Assembly: GCA_026398895.1 (NCBI GenBank)
Contig: JAPLRZ010000048.1
Span: 1-64,000 of the forward strand
Source of the DNA: Methylococcales bacterium
Lineage (GTDB): Bacteria > Pseudomonadota > Gammaproteobacteria > Methylococcales > Methylomonadaceae
Direction of reading: 5' to 3'
Length of the DNA: 64,000 nt
Shown here: positions 27,324 through 37,414 of the stretch, piece after piece
How positions within the stretch are numbered: the stretch's first letter is position 1
How the letters are laid out: each line of letters starts with the position of its first letter
Notes under the pieces: generated by a model
The model's database searches: none
What the model saw: only the letters and a program-made list of their open reading frames with translations
What the model was told of the DNA's origin: nothing
Position numbers and translations under genes: made by a program

Positions 27324-29936
27324 ATGAAAAAAATGACTAGCGCAGAGTTGCGCTCCGCTTTCCTTGAATTCTTTGCCCAACGCGGACATTCGGTCGAAGC
27401 GTCTAGCTCACTGATTCCAGCCAATGATCCGACGCTATTATTTACTAATGCAGGCATGGTGCAGTTTAAAGACGTATTTTTAGGGCGTGAACAGCGCGAA
27501 TTCACTAAAGCTGCCACTAGCCAACGCTGTGTGCGAGCAGGCGGTAAACACAACGACTTGGAAAACGTTGGTTATACCGCACGCCATCACACCTTTTTTG
27601 AAATGCTGGGCAATTTTAGCTTTGGTGATTATTTCAAAAAAGACGCGATTCATTACGCGTGGGATTTTTTAACTAAAGAGTTAGGCATCCCCGCAGAAAA
27701 ATTATGGGTGACGGTATTTGAAGAAGATGCAGAAGCCGAACAAATTTGGTTAGAAGAGATTGGTGTTGATAAAAATCGATTATCCAAAATTGGCGCGAAA
27801 GATAATTTTTGGTCGATGGGGGATACAGGTCCTTGCGGCCCTTGTACCGAAATTTTTTACGATCACGGCGAACATATTGCAGGCGGTCCACCTGGAACAC
27901 CCGAAGAAGACGGCGATAGATATATCGAAGTGTGGAATCTAGTTTTCATGCAATACGACCGTGATATTGATGGCACGTTAACCCCCTTACCGAAACCGTC
28001 GGTTGATACGGGTATGGGTTTAGAGCGGATTGCCGCTGTCGTCCAAGGCGTACACAGCAACTACGAAATTGATTTATTTCAAAAACTTCTAACAGCGGCG
28101 GCACGGTTAGCTAACACCACTGACTTAAATCAAAGTTCGTTACGCGTCATCGCCGATCATATTCGTTCCTGTGCATTTTTGATTGCCGATGGTGTCATGC
28201 CGTCTAACGAAGGTCGCGGTTATGTATTGCGCCGTATTATTCGCCGTGCGATTCGTCACGGCTACCGTTTAGGCATTCAAGACGTATTCTTTTATCAATT
28301 AGTCGCGCCGTTGGTTGAAGAAATGGGCGATGCGTTTCCAGAATTAAAAGCTAATCATGCCCAAGTTGAACGCGTATTACAAAAAGAAGAACAACGTTTT
28401 GCCGAAACGCTAGGGCAGGGCATGAAAATACTGGAAGCCTGTGTGGCTAAATTACACGGCACGGTTATTTCAGGTGATGTGGTGTTCCAGCTTTATGATA
28501 CTTACGGTTTCCCAGTGGATTTAACCGCTGATTTTGCCCGCGAGAATAATTTAACAGTAGATCATGCAGGTTTTGAGATCGCCATGAACGCCCAGCGCGA
28601 TAGAGCGCGTTCTGCCAGTAGTTTTGGTGGCGATTATCACCAAGATATTAAGCTCGATAGCCAAACCGAATTTACAGGTTACGACCACCTAGACGACACC
28701 GCACACATTGTCGCGCTGTATCAACAAGGGCAAGCCGTTGACCATTTGAACGCAGGCGAAGAAGGTTTGGTGGTGCTGGATAAAACACCATTTTATGCAG
28801 AATCAGGCGGTCAAATCGGTGATAGCGGGCAGATTGTCGTTGCGAGTGCGGTGTTTGAAGTCAGCGACACGCAAAAACAAGGCGGCACATTATTTTTACA
28901 CAAAGGCAAGCTGGTTTCAGGGGTATTAAGTACAGGACAAACTGCTTTAGCAACTGTCAACCAAACTGAGCGTAAATCCACTGAACTCAATCATTCTGCC
29001 ACGCATTTACTTCACGCTGCGTTACGGCAAACCTTGGGCGATCACGTTACGCAAAAAGGTTCATTAGTAAACACTGAACGGCTACGTTTTGACTTTTCGC
29101 ATTTTGAACCTGTGACTGATGAACAAATCGCCATGCTTGAGCGTTTAGTCAATGAACAAATTCGCTTAAACAACCCCGTATCTGCACAAGTCATGGCAAA
29201 AGATGACGCGGTCAAAGCGGGTGCAATGGCATTGTTTGGCGAAAAATACGGCGCGGAAGTGCGCGTGTTAAAAATTGGCGACTTCTCAACTGAGTTATGC
29301 GGTGGAACTCATGTGGACAGGGCAGGGGACATTGGTTGTTTTAAAATTATCAGCGAAACAGGTGTTGCCGCAGGTGTGCGTCGTATTGAAGCGGTCACAG
29401 GTCAAGGTTGTATTAATTGGTTAGCTGAGCGTGATACTGCACTAACTACCATTGCCAGTTTACTCAAAAGTCCAACCGACAAAGCCGCTGAAAAAGTTGA
29501 ACTCCTGCTAGAAAAAAACCGCAGTCTGGAAAAACAACTCGAACGCTTAACCGCAAAACTTGCCAGCGCGGCAGGTAATGAATTGCTTTCTCAAGCGGTT
29601 GAAATTAACGGCGTTAAAGTGTTGGCGGTCAAACTCAACGATGTCGCTGCTTCCTCCTTACGCGACATGGCAGACCAGTTGAAAAATAAACTTGGCAGTT
29701 GCGCTATCGTGTTAGCTGTTGTCGATGGCGATAAAGTCAGTCTAGTCGCTGGTGTCTCTAAAGATACAATGGGCAAAGTCAAAGCAGGCGAATTAGTTAA
29801 TTTTGTCGCCATCCAAGTGGGCGGTAAAGGTGGCGGTAAACCTGATTTAGCACAAGCGGGTGGCACGAATCCTGCGGCATTAGCGGGTGCGTTGGCGGGT
29901 GTTTCCGCGTGGGTGCAAGAACGATTAGGCTCATAA
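27324..29936 (+). CDS. alaS: Alanyl-tRNA synthetase
   Basis: AlaRS charges tRNA-Ala and edits mischarged Ser and Gly. The 870-residue protein has the class II catalytic core at the N terminus ([34 protein letters not shown]). The tRNA recognition domain and the editing domain ([12 protein letters not shown], then [13 protein letters not shown] with the zinc-binding Cys/His) follow, and the C-Ala domain ([16 protein letters not shown]) closes it. It follows recX by 27 bases, the usual gammaproteobacterial order. An intrinsic terminator follows. Confidence 0.99.
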   Translation: MKKMTSAELRSAFLEFFAQRGHSVEASSSLIPANDPTLLFTNAGMVQFKDVFLGREQREFTKAATSQRCVRAGGKHNDLENVGYTARHHTFFEMLGNFSFGDYFKKDAIHYAWDFLTKELGIPAEKLWVTVFEEDAEAEQIWLEEIGVDKNRLSKIGAKDNFWSMGDTGPCGPCTEIFYDHGEHIAGGPPGTPEEDGDRYIEVWNLVFMQYDRDIDGTLTPLPKPSVDTGMGLERIAAVVQGVHSNYEIDLFQKLLTAAARLANTTDLNQSSLRVIADHIRSCAFLIADGVMPSNEGRGYVLRRIIRRAIRHGYRLGIQDVFFYQLVAPLVEEMGDAFPELKANHAQVERVLQKEEQRFAETLGQGMKILEACVAKLHGTVISGDVVFQLYDTYGFPVDLTADFARENNLTVDHAGFEIAMNAQRDRARSASSFGGDYHQDIKLDSQTEFTGYDHLDDTAHIVALYQQGQAVDHLNAGEEGLVVLDKTPFYAESGGQIGDSGQIVVASAVFEVSDTQKQGGTLFLHKGKLVSGVLSTGQTALATVNQTERKSTELNHSATHLLHAALRQTLGDHVTQKGSLVNTERLRFDFSHFEPVTDEQIAMLERLVNEQIRLNNPVSAQVMAKDDAVKAGAMALFGEKYGAEVRVLKIGDFSTELCGGTHVDRAGDIGCFKIISETGVAAGVRRIEAVTGQGCINWLAERDTALTTIASLLKSPTDKAAEKVELLLEKNRSLEKQLERLTAKLASAAGNELLSQAVEINGVKVLAVKLNDVAASSLRDMADQLKNKLGSCAIVLAVVDGDKVSLVAGVSKDTMGKVKAGELVNFVAIQVGGKGGGKPDLAQAGGTNPAALAGALAGVSAWVQERLGS

Positions 29937-29952
29937 AACACTCTCTCTCATC

Positions 29953-29992
29953 AAGACCTTTCAGCTTTTAAAAACCTGAAAGGTCTTTTTTA
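29953..29992 (+). terminator. Intrinsic terminator after alaS
   Basis: The stem AAGACCTTTCAG pairs with CTGAAAGGTCTT over an 11-base loop and is followed by a run of T. It lies 16 bases after the alaS stop. Similar AGACCT...AGGTCT hairpins bound the toxin-antitoxin island genes at 45822 and 49338. Confidence 0.85.
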
Positions 29993-30037
29993 TGTTGCAC
30001 ATAATTTTAAAAACGATAAAAACTCACAGAAATTACT

Positions 30038-31168
30038 ATGGCTAAGTTTTTAAATACCAGTGCAACTAATTATTTTCTTGAAGAACTGATTAAAAATGCC
30101 AAAGACAGACTTATTTTAATTAGCCCATTTTTTAAACTAAATGATCGTATGCGTGAATTATTAGCCGATAAAAATAGGCTAAAAATTGATATGCGTATTG
30201 TTTATGGCAAAAGCGAATTAGCCCCCGAAGAACTTAACTGGTTAAAAACCCAATCTTATATTCGTACCAGTTTTTGCAAAAATTTACACGCTAAATGTTA
30301 TTTAAACGAAGATCTTTGTATTATTACCAGTCTTAACTTATACGAATTCAGCCAAATCAATAATAATGAAATGGGGGTATTAATTAATCGTAATGAAGAT
30401 GTGGAGCTTTACAAAGATGCTTATGAAGAGGCTCAACGGATTATTAGAATTAGTGAAGAAGTTAATAACTTATCGCCAGAAATAGTTTTAAAAAAACCAG
30501 AGCAAAAAATTAAAACCGATAATAATTATGAAAAACTTACTACCTCAAAATTGGCGCAAAAATTAGGGCTTAAAACCGATGATCTCACCGAGAAATTAAT
30601 TAATCTTGGTTATCTGGAAATCCGTGATGACAAACAATACCTAACAACAAAAGGCAAAGAAGCTGGTGGTGAAGTTCGTACAGGAAAGCAGTTTGGTATT
30701 TACTTTCTGTGGGATGGAAATTTTAATCCAGAAGCAATAAAAAAACTGAGAACAGCCGAACTGGCTGAAAAACTGGGGTTTTCAACCAATGAACTGATAG
30801 TTAAATTAATTAACCTTGAGTATTTAGAAATTCGTGATAAAAAACCCTATCTAACCGAAAAAGGGAAATTGGCAGGTGGTGAATTGCGAGATGAACAATC
30901 TGGATATAATTGTTTTTGGGCTGAGGATTTTTTTTTAGCCGTTGAAAAAATTAATTCCGTAAAATTGGCTAAAAAACTGGGTATTACCATCGATGAACTG
31001 ATAGATAAATTAGTTACATCGGAGTATTTAAAACAAGATATGGGCTGGTTAATTTTCCCGCATAGTTATTATTTAACAGAGAAAGGAAAAAACGCTGGAA
31101 TTGAAGAAACAGAGATTAGTTTTACAAACGAGGATCGTTTTATTTATCCTGAAAATATTAAATTTTAA
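30038..31168 (+). CDS. PLD-like protein with three winged-helix-like repeats
   Basis: Residues 1-140 form a phospholipase D-like domain with one HxK motif: H84, K86, then S98 and N100 in LHAKCYLN...ITSLN. One motif suggests a dimer forms the active site, as in Nuc-type nucleases. Residues 166-228, 236-296 and 306-356 are three tandem repeats. Each reads about LxTxxLAxKLGxxxDELxxKLxxLxYLE followed by YLTxKGKxAGGE, which looks like a winged-helix fold. The combination suggests a nucleic acid binding or cleaving enzyme. The function is unknown. Base composition is AT-rich, unlike alaS before it, which suggests transfer. The gene splits alaS from lysC. Confidence 0.7.
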   Translation: MAKFLNTSATNYFLEELIKNAKDRLILISPFFKLNDRMRELLADKNRLKIDMRIVYGKSELAPEELNWLKTQSYIRTSFCKNLHAKCYLNEDLCIITSLNLYEFSQINNNEMGVLINRNEDVELYKDAYEEAQRIIRISEEVNNLSPEIVLKKPEQKIKTDNNYEKLTTSKLAQKLGLKTDDLTEKLINLGYLEIRDDKQYLTTKGKEAGGEVRTGKQFGIYFLWDGNFNPEAIKKLRTAELAEKLGFSTNELIVKLINLEYLEIRDKKPYLTEKGKLAGGELRDEQSGYNCFWAEDFFLAVEKINSVKLAKKLGITIDELIDKLVTSEYLKQDMGWLIFPHSYYLTEKGKNAGIEETEISFTNEDRFIYPENIKF

Positions 31169-31299
31169 TATTTGTGATGATTTAGTTTACATTGTTCCAC
31201 CGCTTAGTATCAGCACTGCCTCAGTGTTTAGGATTCGGACGATCAATCATCACTCACTTTTTAGCACTACCCTTAATTCAGACCTAGTGAGATTCGCTC

Positions 31300-33030
31300 A
31301 TGGAACAAATAATGCTTTTAGCATTTTTAATAATCGGACTTGCTGTTGGTGTAGTGGCGACATGGTTGATACTTGGCAACCGAGTTGCTTCGGCTAAAAA
31401 TGACAATCAATTGGAAGCGGTTAGACTCAATGAGCGGATGCTAGCGGTTCAAGAAGAAAATGTGCGTAGTTTACAGGCTGTTAGTGAAAGCCAGCGGCAA
31501 ATAAATACTCTGCGTAATCAACTTAGCGATAGCCAAAATCAACGCGCACAATTGGCAGAGCGTGCCGCTATTCTTGAACAACAACTGGAAAAATGTAACG
31601 CAGCTGAACAGGTTGCCCAACAAAAATCTGAATCGTTACAAGCGAAACTACAACAAGAAAGCAATCGCAGTGCAACTTTAGCGGAGCAGGTTGTCTATTT
31701 GCCTGAGTCACTGGAAAAAATTACCAAATTAGAAGCGGAACAAGCGCAACTTAAACAAATCCTTGCCGATTTACGCGAGAAAATAGGGGCATCTGAAACA
31801 ACCATCAACCATCAAGCGGAGCTAATACAAAGCCTAGCTCAAGAAAAAGATAATCTTGCGGTAAGCAAAACGGAGCTTACTCGGCATCAGCAACAATTAA
31901 CAGCAAGAGTCGCTGAACTGTCTACTCAATTGGAATCTGAACGCGCACAAAGTGGCGAAAAAATTGGATTACTGAATGAGGCTAAGGCTGAATTATCCAA
32001 TCAGTTTAAAGCAGTGGCAAATGACATTTTGGAAGAGAAAAGTAAACGTTTTACTGAGCAGAATCAAAGCAATATCGAGCAAATTTTAAATCCGCTAAAA
32101 GTTAAGTTACAAGAATTTCAGAATAAAGTGGAAGAGGTTTATGTACAAGAAGGCAAAGACCGTAGCACCTTAGCTGAGCAAGTAAAACAGTTGATGTCAC
32201 TCAATCAACAGATGTCAAAAGATGCGCATAATCTGACCAGTGCGTTGAAAGGTCAGGCAAAAACGCAGGGCAACTGGGGTGAGTTTATTCTTGAACGGGT
32301 ACTTGAAAATTCTGGACTCAGTAAAGGTGAACATTACAAAACGCAAGAAAGCCATAGTCGCGAAGATGGTTCACGCGCTCAACCCGATGTCATTATCTAT
32401 TTGCCCGAAGGTAGGCACCTAGTCGTTGATGCTAAAGTATCGGTTGTTGCTTACAACGATTACGCCAATTCTGATAATGAGCAAGTCAGAGATGCTGCGC
32501 TTAAACGCCACATTGATTCTGTTCGCACTCATATCAAAGGGCTTTCTGGCAAAAATTATCAAGAAATTTATCAATTGAAATCGCTGGATTTCGTCATTAT
32601 GTTCATACCCGTAGAACCCGCTTTTATGCTGGCTATCGCTCAAGATGCTGAACTTTGGCAAGATGCGTGGACAAAAAATGTCTTGCTGGTTAGTCCAAGT
32701 ACCTTGCTTTTTGTGGTGCGTACCGTGGCTAATTTATGGCGACAAGAGCAGCAAACCCGCAATTCTCAAGACATTGCTAAACGGGGAGGGGAGTTGTATG
32801 ACAAATTGGTCGGTTTTGTGGATGATTTTGAAAAAATAGGCGATAAGCTCAAGCAAGCCCAAAAAAGTTACGATGATGCCTTCGGAAAATTGTCAGGTGG
32901 GCGAGGCAATGTTATTCGACAAGCGCAAATGCTTAAAGACTTGGGCGTTAAACCGACTAAATCATTGCCAGCAACGATTGTTGATTTAGCATTGGAAGAC
33001 GATTTAATTAAAACGCTTCATGTAGATTAA
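31300..33030 (+). CDS. rmuC: DNA recombination protein RmuC
   Basis: RmuC limits sequence inversions at short inverted repeats and is also linked to anti-plasmid or anti-phage functions in some studies. The 576-residue protein has an N-terminal membrane helix (residues 5-24) and a long coiled coil (about 30-245). The RmuC PD-(D/E)xK-like domain follows, with QGNWGEFILERVLENSGL near 325, QPDVIIYLPEGRHLVVDAKVS near 360 and the FVPVEPAF-like FIPVEPAF. The repeat-rich genome makes a repeat-related factor noteworthy. Confidence 0.95.
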   Translation: MEQIMLLAFLIIGLAVGVVATWLILGNRVASAKNDNQLEAVRLNERMLAVQEENVRSLQAVSESQRQINTLRNQLSDSQNQRAQLAERAAILEQQLEKCNAAEQVAQQKSESLQAKLQQESNRSATLAEQVVYLPESLEKITKLEAEQAQLKQILADLREKIGASETTINHQAELIQSLAQEKDNLAVSKTELTRHQQQLTARVAELSTQLESERAQSGEKIGLLNEAKAELSNQFKAVANDILEEKSKRFTEQNQSNIEQILNPLKVKLQEFQNKVEEVYVQEGKDRSTLAEQVKQLMSLNQQMSKDAHNLTSALKGQAKTQGNWGEFILERVLENSGLSKGEHYKTQESHSREDGSRAQPDVIIYLPEGRHLVVDAKVSVVAYNDYANSDNEQVRDAALKRHIDSVRTHIKGLSGKNYQEIYQLKSLDFVIMFIPVEPAFMLAIAQDAELWQDAWTKNVLLVSPSTLLFVVRTVANLWRQEQQTRNSQDIAKRGGELYDKLVGFVDDFEKIGDKLKQAQKSYDDAFGKLSGGRGNVIRQAQMLKDLGVKPTKSLPATIVDLALEDDLIKTLHVD

Positions 33031-33042
33031 GTCAGGTCTAAA

Positions 33043-33130
33043 TGCGATAAGATTTATCGCAGTGCAATTAAGTAAAATAGCCGATTAAAAATTCGGCATT
33101 ATGCGGGTATAAGGCGGCTTATGCCTTTAT
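33043..33130. repeat. Cluster of small hairpins upstream of lysC
   Basis: Three stems follow one another: TGCGATAA/TTATCGCA, GCCGA/TCGGC around an A-rich loop, and AAGGC/GCCTT. They lie between rmuC and lysC. They may terminate rmuC or be degenerate repeat elements. I found no lysine riboswitch signature in this 197-base gap. Confidence 0.45.
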
Positions 33131-33227
33131 AATGCTGTATCAACACAAAAAAACTTTTATCATAGCGAACTGCTGGAAGAGTTTCTTCATAATGCTTCGC
33201 AAGAAATAACACACAACAGGTTTAAAA

Positions 33228-34454
33228 ATGGCACTTTATGTCTATAAATTTGGCGGTACATCGGTCGGTGATGTCGAGCGTATAAAAGCTGTCGCTGAAA
33301 AAGTAAAAAAAGCTCATGACTTGGGCGATCAGATTGTGGTGGTTTTGTCGGCAATGAGCGGCGAAACTAATCGTTTAATCGGCTTGGCAAAACAAATGCA
33401 GGCGTATCCTACCGAACGGGAGTTGGATGTTTTAATTTCCACGGGCGAGCAGGTGACAGTGGCGTTGCTGAGTATGGCGTTGCATGAACTGGGTTGTGAT
33501 GCCTGTTCTTATACGGGCAGTCAGGTCAAAATATTAACGGATAGTAGCTATACTAAAGCGCGTATTCGTAAAATTGATGATGATCGAATTCGTAGCCATC
33601 TTAATGAGGGTAAAGTGGTGGTGGTGGCAGGTTTTCAGGGTGTTGATGAGGACGATAACATCACTACCTTGGGGCGCGGCGGTTCAGATACCACTGCGGT
33701 CGCGTTAGCCGCCGCCTTAAAAGCCGATGAATGCCATATTTATACTGATGTCGATGGCGTTTATACCACAGACCCTAGAGTTGAACCGAAAGCTCGCCGT
33801 TTGGATAGAATCACTTTTGAAGAGATGCTGGAAATGGCAAGTTTAGGTTCAAAAGTATTGCAAATTAGGTCAGTGGAGTTTGCAGGCAAGTATAATGTTG
33901 CATTACGGGTATTATCATCATTTAAAGATGGGTGTGGCACACTCATTACTTACGAGGAATTACAAATGGAAAGTGCGTTAATTTCAGGCATTGCTTTTAA
34001 TCGAGATGAGGCAAAATTGACCATCACGGGCGTACCTGATTTACCAGGGGTAGCGTTTAAAATTTTAGGTCCTATTGCTGACGCGAATATTGAAGTCGAT
34101 ATGATTATTCAAAATATTGCCGAAGATGCGACCACGGATTTAACCTTTACAGTGCCTCGAAACGATTACCAACGTGCTAAAACCTTATTGGAGCAAACTT
34201 GTGTTACTTTAGGTGCAAGAAAAGTGACAGGTGATGATAGCATTGTGAAAGTGTCGATTGTAGGTGTCGGTATGCGCTCTCATGTAGGTATTGCCAGTAC
34301 CATGTTTCAAACGCTGGCGGGTGAGGGCATTAATATTCGTATGATTTCTACCTCAGAAATTAAAATTTCGGTGGTGGTCGATGAGAAATATTTAGAACTT
34401 GCGGTCAGAGCATTACACGCAGCATTTAAGTTAGAGCAGGGCAGTAAAGAGTAA
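33228..34454 (+). CDS. lysC: Aspartate kinase
   Basis: Aspartokinase phosphorylates aspartate in the first step of lysine, threonine, methionine and diaminopimelate synthesis. The 408-residue protein has the kinase motif YKFGGTSVGD at the N terminus, FQGVDEDDNITTLGRGGSDTTA near residue 132, and TDVDGVYTTDPR. Two C-terminal ACT domains follow (about 260-408; ITGVPDLPGVAF and VGVGMRSHVG). Such feedback domains usually respond to lysine and threonine. The AGG-containing leader before the ATG is a reasonable ribosome-binding site. csrA, often found after lysC in relatives, is absent here. Confidence 0.97.
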   Translation: MALYVYKFGGTSVGDVERIKAVAEKVKKAHDLGDQIVVVLSAMSGETNRLIGLAKQMQAYPTERELDVLISTGEQVTVALLSMALHELGCDACSYTGSQVKILTDSSYTKARIRKIDDDRIRSHLNEGKVVVVAGFQGVDEDDNITTLGRGGSDTTAVALAAALKADECHIYTDVDGVYTTDPRVEPKARRLDRITFEEMLEMASLGSKVLQIRSVEFAGKYNVALRVLSSFKDGCGTLITYEELQMESALISGIAFNRDEAKLTITGVPDLPGVAFKILGPIADANIEVDMIIQNIAEDATTDLTFTVPRNDYQRAKTLLEQTCVTLGARKVTGDDSIVKVSIVGVGMRSHVGIASTMFQTLAGEGINIRMISTSEIKISVVVDEKYLELAVRALHAAFKLEQGSKE

Positions 34455-34522
34455 CATCTGTGTTAGCTTTCCAATATCCTTAATCAAAAATAGTTGTCCA
34501 CTGAAATAAATAGGAAATACTC

Positions 34523-35662
34523 ATGGAAAGAAATGAAGCGATGACCTTCATCATTAAATTACTTAGGCTGATGCTGGAAAAAGAAGGTTCGGATTTATTT
34601 ATTACCGCTGGCTTTCCACCTGCGATAAAAATTAAAGGCAAAATGCTACCTGTAATGAAGCAGGTATTAACGCCTAATGATTCTAAAGCACTGACTCAGT
34701 GTATTATGAATGACAAACAACTAAAGGAATTTGAATCGACACAAGAATGTAATTTTGCTATTGCACCTCCAAATTTGGGACGTTTTCGCGTCAATGCGTT
34801 TGTTCAGCAGGGTTGTCAGGGCTTGGTGATGCGGGTGATCGCTGCCGAAATACCTAATTTTGATAAACTGGGACTGCCAGCCGTTTTAAAAGATGTAATC
34901 ATGGCGAAAAATGGCTTAATCATCATGGTCGGTGGTACAGGTTCTGGTAAATCGACTTCAATGGCGGCGATGGTTGATTACCGCAATGAAAATAGTTATG
35001 GTCATATTATTACCATAGAAGACCCTATCGAATATGTGCATCCTCATAAAAACTGCGTGATGATGCAAAGAGAAGTCGGCGTGGATACCAAAAGCTGGGA
35101 GATTGCCTTACACAATACTCTGCGACAAGCTCCAGATGTGATTCTGCTTGGGGAAATTCGTGATGCGGAAATTATGAATTTTGGACTTGAATTCGCCCAA
35201 ACAGGGCATTTGGCAATGGCTACGCTGCACGCTAATAATGCCAATCAGGCAATTGATCGGGTGTTGGGATTTTTCCCAACTGAAACACAAGTCAAATTAA
35301 TGCAAGACCTTTCGGTTAATTTACGCGCTATCGTTTCTCAGCGTCTGGTAAAAACCGTTGATGGCGGGCGATGCGCTGCGATTGAAATTTTGTTAAATAC
35401 GCCGTTAATTTCGGATTTAATTGCCAAAGGCGAAGGTTCTAGTATTAAACCTATTATGAAAAAATCGCGTGAATTAGGAATGCAAACCTTTGACCAAGCC
35501 TTGTTTGATTTATACCACAGCGGCAAAATAAATTACGAGGAAGCCTTAAGAAACGCAGACTCGACTAATGAATTACGCTTACAAATTAAATTGGCTGAAG
35601 GAGGCGATTTAAGTCAAGGTGGATTGTCATTAGAGAACAAAGAGGAAGATGAAGAAACATAA
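34523..35662 (+). CDS. pilU: Type IV pilus retraction ATPase PilU
   Basis: The 379-residue protein is a PilT/PilU-type hexameric ATPase for pilus retraction. An N-terminal PAS-like domain (SDLFITAGFPPAIKIKG) is followed by RecA-like core motifs: Walker A GGTGSGKST near 135, Asp box TIEDPIEYVH, Walker B VILLGEIRD, and His box LATLHANNA (MATLHANNA). The long acidic C-terminal tail (LENKEEDEET) fits PilU rather than PilT. The AGGAAA before ATG 34523 supports this start. A second ATPase gene follows after 88 bases. Confidence 0.9.
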   Translation: MERNEAMTFIIKLLRLMLEKEGSDLFITAGFPPAIKIKGKMLPVMKQVLTPNDSKALTQCIMNDKQLKEFESTQECNFAIAPPNLGRFRVNAFVQQGCQGLVMRVIAAEIPNFDKLGLPAVLKDVIMAKNGLIIMVGGTGSGKSTSMAAMVDYRNENSYGHIITIEDPIEYVHPHKNCVMMQREVGVDTKSWEIALHNTLRQAPDVILLGEIRDAEIMNFGLEFAQTGHLAMATLHANNANQAIDRVLGFFPTETQVKLMQDLSVNLRAIVSQRLVKTVDGGRCAAIEILLNTPLISDLIAKGEGSSIKPIMKKSRELGMQTFDQALFDLYHSGKINYEEALRNADSTNELRLQIKLAEGGDLSQGGLSLENKEEDEET

Positions 35663-35750
35663 AATATAATTCATCAGCAATACTCATCAGCAATACATTG
35701 ATATGATGCAATAATCTTGTTTTACCACCCACAGTATTTATCCATTTATT

Positions 35751-37199
35751 ATGCTTAAGCCAGTAAACACCATTGATTTAAAACCTTTTTTAAGATTAAT
35801 GTTAGAAAAAAAGGCAGATTATTTGTCCTTGAAGGTAGGTTCGCCAATCATGCTTTGTTTAGCTGGCGAAAATAAACCCTTGGGTAAAACAGAGTTAACT
35901 GATGCAATGACGGATCAAATTGCATTCAGTATGCTCACTGAAAAGCAAAAAAACACGCTGATTAATTCGAGCAAAGTAACCATTGACTACATTACGCCTG
36001 ATGACGAGTATTTTAACGTTCATATTGAAGTAGAAGACAATGGCTTATCGTTGCTAATCAAAGCTTATAATACTGATGAAATACAGAGCATCAAAGAAAA
36101 TAAACCTATTGAAGTATTAGGTAAAGCACCGATAGGTAACTTAGACCTCCTACCGTATTTGAAAAAAATAATTGAACTGGGTGCGTCTGATCTATTTTTA
36201 ACAGTTGATTCGCCTGTTAAAGCGAAGGTTTTTGGAAAAGCAGTTAAATTGGACGATTTTTTACTCACGCCTGAGCTAACAAAATCAGCCACGCTAAGCA
36301 TTATGACGCAAGAGCAAATTGACGAATTTCAATCCACTAAAGACCTAGATTTTGCTATCGCTATGCCCGATGGTAGTGCGCGTTTTCGAGCCAATGCCTT
36401 TTATCAACGCAAAACCGTCGGTTTGGTTATGCGGTTAATTCCATCGATTATTCCTACTGCTGAAAGCATGGGACTACCCGAAATTTTGCTAGAACTCATC
36501 ATGGCAAAACGTGGCTTATTGCTAATGGTAGGCGCGACAGGTTCTGGTAAATCAACCACATTAGCCGCAATGATTAATCATCGTAATGCCAATGCGGCAG
36601 GGCATATTTTAACCATCGAAGACCCCGTAGAATTCTCGCATCCTAACCTCATGTCCATCATGAACCAACGTGAAGTCGGCATTGATACCGCCTCTTATGC
36701 GCGGGCATTGAAAGCCAGTTTGCGTGAAGCCCCTGATGTTATTTTAATCGGTGAGATTCGTGACAGAGAAACAATGGAAGCTGCGCTAGAGCTAGCCAAC
36801 ACAGGGCATTTATGTATTTCAACCTTACACGCCAACAATGCCAACCAAGCAATGGATCGTATCATCAATATGTTTCCACACGTTCAACACAGACAATTAT
36901 TCATGGATATTGCAACGAACTTAAACGGCGTTGTTTCTCAGCGTTTAATTCCTGACTTGCAAGGAAAACGCTGTGCAGCCATTGAAGTAATGATTAATAC
37001 GCCTCATGTATCCAGTTTAATTTTAAAAGGCGAGTTAAATGAAATTAAAGAAGCGATGAAAACCAGTGGCAGCAAAGGCATGAAAACATTTGATGATGCT
37101 TTACATGATCTCTATAAAGCAGGAAAAATTAGCATGGAAGAAGCATTAAAAAATGCAGATTCACGAAATGACTTAGAAGCCAAAATGACCTTTGGTTAA
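35751..37199 (+). CDS. PilT/PilU-type ATPase with a duplicated N-terminal domain
   Basis: Residues 126-482 are a complete PilT/PilU ATPase: N domain ASDLFLTVDSPVKAKVFG, Walker A GATGSGKSTT, Asp box TIEDPVEFSH, Walker B VILIGEIRD and His box STLHANNA. Residues 1-120 are a second, diverged copy of the N domain (LRLMLEKKADYLSLKVGSPIM versus the LLPYLKKIIELGASDLFL version), so the protein is about 100 residues longer than usual. It probably arose by duplication next to pilU. It may be a modified pilus retraction motor or accessory ATPase. Confidence 0.88.
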   Translation: MLKPVNTIDLKPFLRLMLEKKADYLSLKVGSPIMLCLAGENKPLGKTELTDAMTDQIAFSMLTEKQKNTLINSSKVTIDYITPDDEYFNVHIEVEDNGLSLLIKAYNTDEIQSIKENKPIEVLGKAPIGNLDLLPYLKKIIELGASDLFLTVDSPVKAKVFGKAVKLDDFLLTPELTKSATLSIMTQEQIDEFQSTKDLDFAIAMPDGSARFRANAFYQRKTVGLVMRLIPSIIPTAESMGLPEILLELIMAKRGLLLMVGATGSGKSTTLAAMINHRNANAAGHILTIEDPVEFSHPNLMSIMNQREVGIDTASYARALKASLREAPDVILIGEIRDRETMEAALELANTGHLCISTLHANNANQAMDRIINMFPHVQHRQLFMDIATNLNGVVSQRLIPDLQGKRCAAIEVMINTPHVSSLILKGELNEIKEAMKTSGSKGMKTFDDALHDLYKAGKISMEEALKNADSRNDLEAKMTFG

Positions 37200-37261
37200 G
37201 TCTACCTAAAATTATTAGCGAGAGGAGTGTTTTTTATGGGTTCGTTAGCAAGATACCTTTA

Positions 37262-37289
37262 ATTTAACATAATATACATTATGCGAAGT
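37262..37289 (-). other. dif: Chromosome dimer resolution site dif
   Basis: Read on the minus strand, the 28 bases divide into a XerC arm ACTTCGCATAA, a central TGTATA and a XerD arm TTATGTTAAAT. The E. coli dif site has GGTGCGCATAA, TGTATA and TTATGTTAAAT, so only the first four bases of the XerC arm differ (three of the four). The site is in non-coding sequence between the pilU-like gene and a minus-strand gene. XerC and XerD, with FtsK, would recombine here to resolve chromosome dimers. It marks the replication terminus. Confidence 0.93.
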
Positions 37290-37414
37290 TATATAGTGGG
37301 CGATTATAAGGGCGGATTCGTGATTCTGACTTTGTAGTGAGTTATTAAAAAATGTTTTTTTCCATCTTACCTACTCTACTGGCGCGTTTGTTCAGATTTA
37401 ATCGTTTACAAAAT

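Noticed and set aside
33031-33227. Lysine riboswitch or csrA gene near lysC
   Set aside because: The gap has short hairpins but no conserved riboswitch core, and no csrA-like frame is present before or after lysC.
37255-37295. Resemblance to a loxP site (ATAACTTCG...)
   Set aside because: The right side lacks the inverted ATACGAAGTTAT arm, and the sequence matches dif in both arms and the centre. The agreement with loxP is limited to the first nine bases.
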